From: Desulfobacteraceae bacterium
GTDB taxonomy: Bacteria; Desulfobacterota; Desulfobacteria; Desulfobacterales; SURF-7
Direction of reading: 5' to 3'
Assembly: GCA_030618925.1 (NCBI GenBank)
Contig: JAUXCK010000030.1
Coordinates: 1-12,873, forward strand
Length of the DNA: 12,873 nucleotides
Shown in pieces: positions 12,743 to 12,873 of the stretch. The position numbers and the translations under genes are program-made. Each line of letters begins with the position of its first letter. The first letter of the stretch is position 1. Below the pieces are notes generated by a model. It had not been told where the DNA came from and ran no database searches. It saw nothing but the letters and a program-made list of their open reading frames with translations.

Positions 12743-12873
12743 TATAAAACAAATGGTTGTGGGGCCGATCCAGGCATCCTGCAGGGAATGCAGCCGTTAG
12801 TCCGGCGCCTTCATCCGAATAAAGGCGTAGAAGAGGTTTACAGGACGTTCAGATCTGTGGTAGACATTTTTTC
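12743..12873. other. Hairpin-rich stretch at window edge: candidate small RNA/leader (+) or end of a gene (-)
   Basis: Two readings are possible. On the plus strand the stretch follows a candidate promoter and holds three small hairpins: 12774-12791 (GCATCC/GGAATGC with a bulged A), GCCG/CGGC at about 12793-12806, and CGCCTT/AAGGCG at 12806-12827. It could be a structured RNA that continues past the window. On the minus strand a frame open from the edge runs 24 residues (ending NLFYAFIRMKAPD) to a stop at 12797-12799, which could be the C-terminus of a gene upstream of coaBC. Neither matches a family I can name with certainty. Confidence 0.25.

Noticed and set aside
1..12873. Mobile element, prophage, CRISPR array, toxin-antitoxin pair, tRNA or rRNA
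   Set aside because: I saw no transposase, integrase, phage gene, regular spaced repeat, cloverleaf or rRNA-like sequence. All large frames belong to housekeeping families.

Overview
The window looks like a chromosomal housekeeping segment from an anaerobic delta-type proteobacterium, most likely Desulfobacterota and probably the order Desulfobacterales. This is an inference. It rests on an IspH protein fused to a UbiA-type prenyltransferase, a second-type EF-G outside a ribosomal operon, a stand-alone CooT-family nickel protein and a divergent Fe-S uracil-DNA glycosylase. No phage, IS, CRISPR, tRNA or rRNA signature was seen, so this is not an obvious mobile island.

Layout. The left edge holds the last codons of plsY (+). 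It converges on a minus-strand series running from about 4.5 kb down to 0.14 kb: parA, parB, a NYN-domain nuclease, a CooT-family protein and the ispH-ubiA fusion. A putative promoter before cooT suggests that cooT-ispH can be transcribed on its own. Divergent from parA is a secreted or periplasmic M48 metalloprotease with C-terminal TPR-like repeats (+). It converges on a two-gene minus-strand operon, a membrane-anchored GerMN protein followed by an EF-G paralogue, joined by a 4-bp ATGA overlap. A 376-bp intergenic region with several hairpins and short repeats separates that operon from panP (+), a PLP-dependent aspartate 1-decarboxylase. panP converges, with a 15-bp overlap, on a minus-strand pair: coaBC followed by a divergent type-4-like uracil-DNA glycosylase (8-bp overlap). 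The right edge (12603-12873) holds a good promoter for coaBC, an oppositely directed AT-rich promoter and a hairpin-rich stretch that may be a small RNA, a leader or the end of another gene.

How the genes relate. PanP makes beta-alanine, which is needed for pantothenate, and CoaBC turns phosphopantothenate into phosphopantetheine, so two steps of CoA synthesis lie within about 2.4 kb. ParA and ParB are the chromosome-partition pair, but no canonical parS site was found here. IspH makes the C5 isoprenoid precursors, and its fused membrane domain belongs to the family that attaches polyprenyl chains. The metal-binding motif of that domain is degenerate, so its present activity is uncertain. The most unusual points are this fusion, the altered active-site motif of the glycosylase, the EF-G/GerMN pairing and the two unexplained structured intergenic regions. 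I did not find a clearly new multi-gene system.
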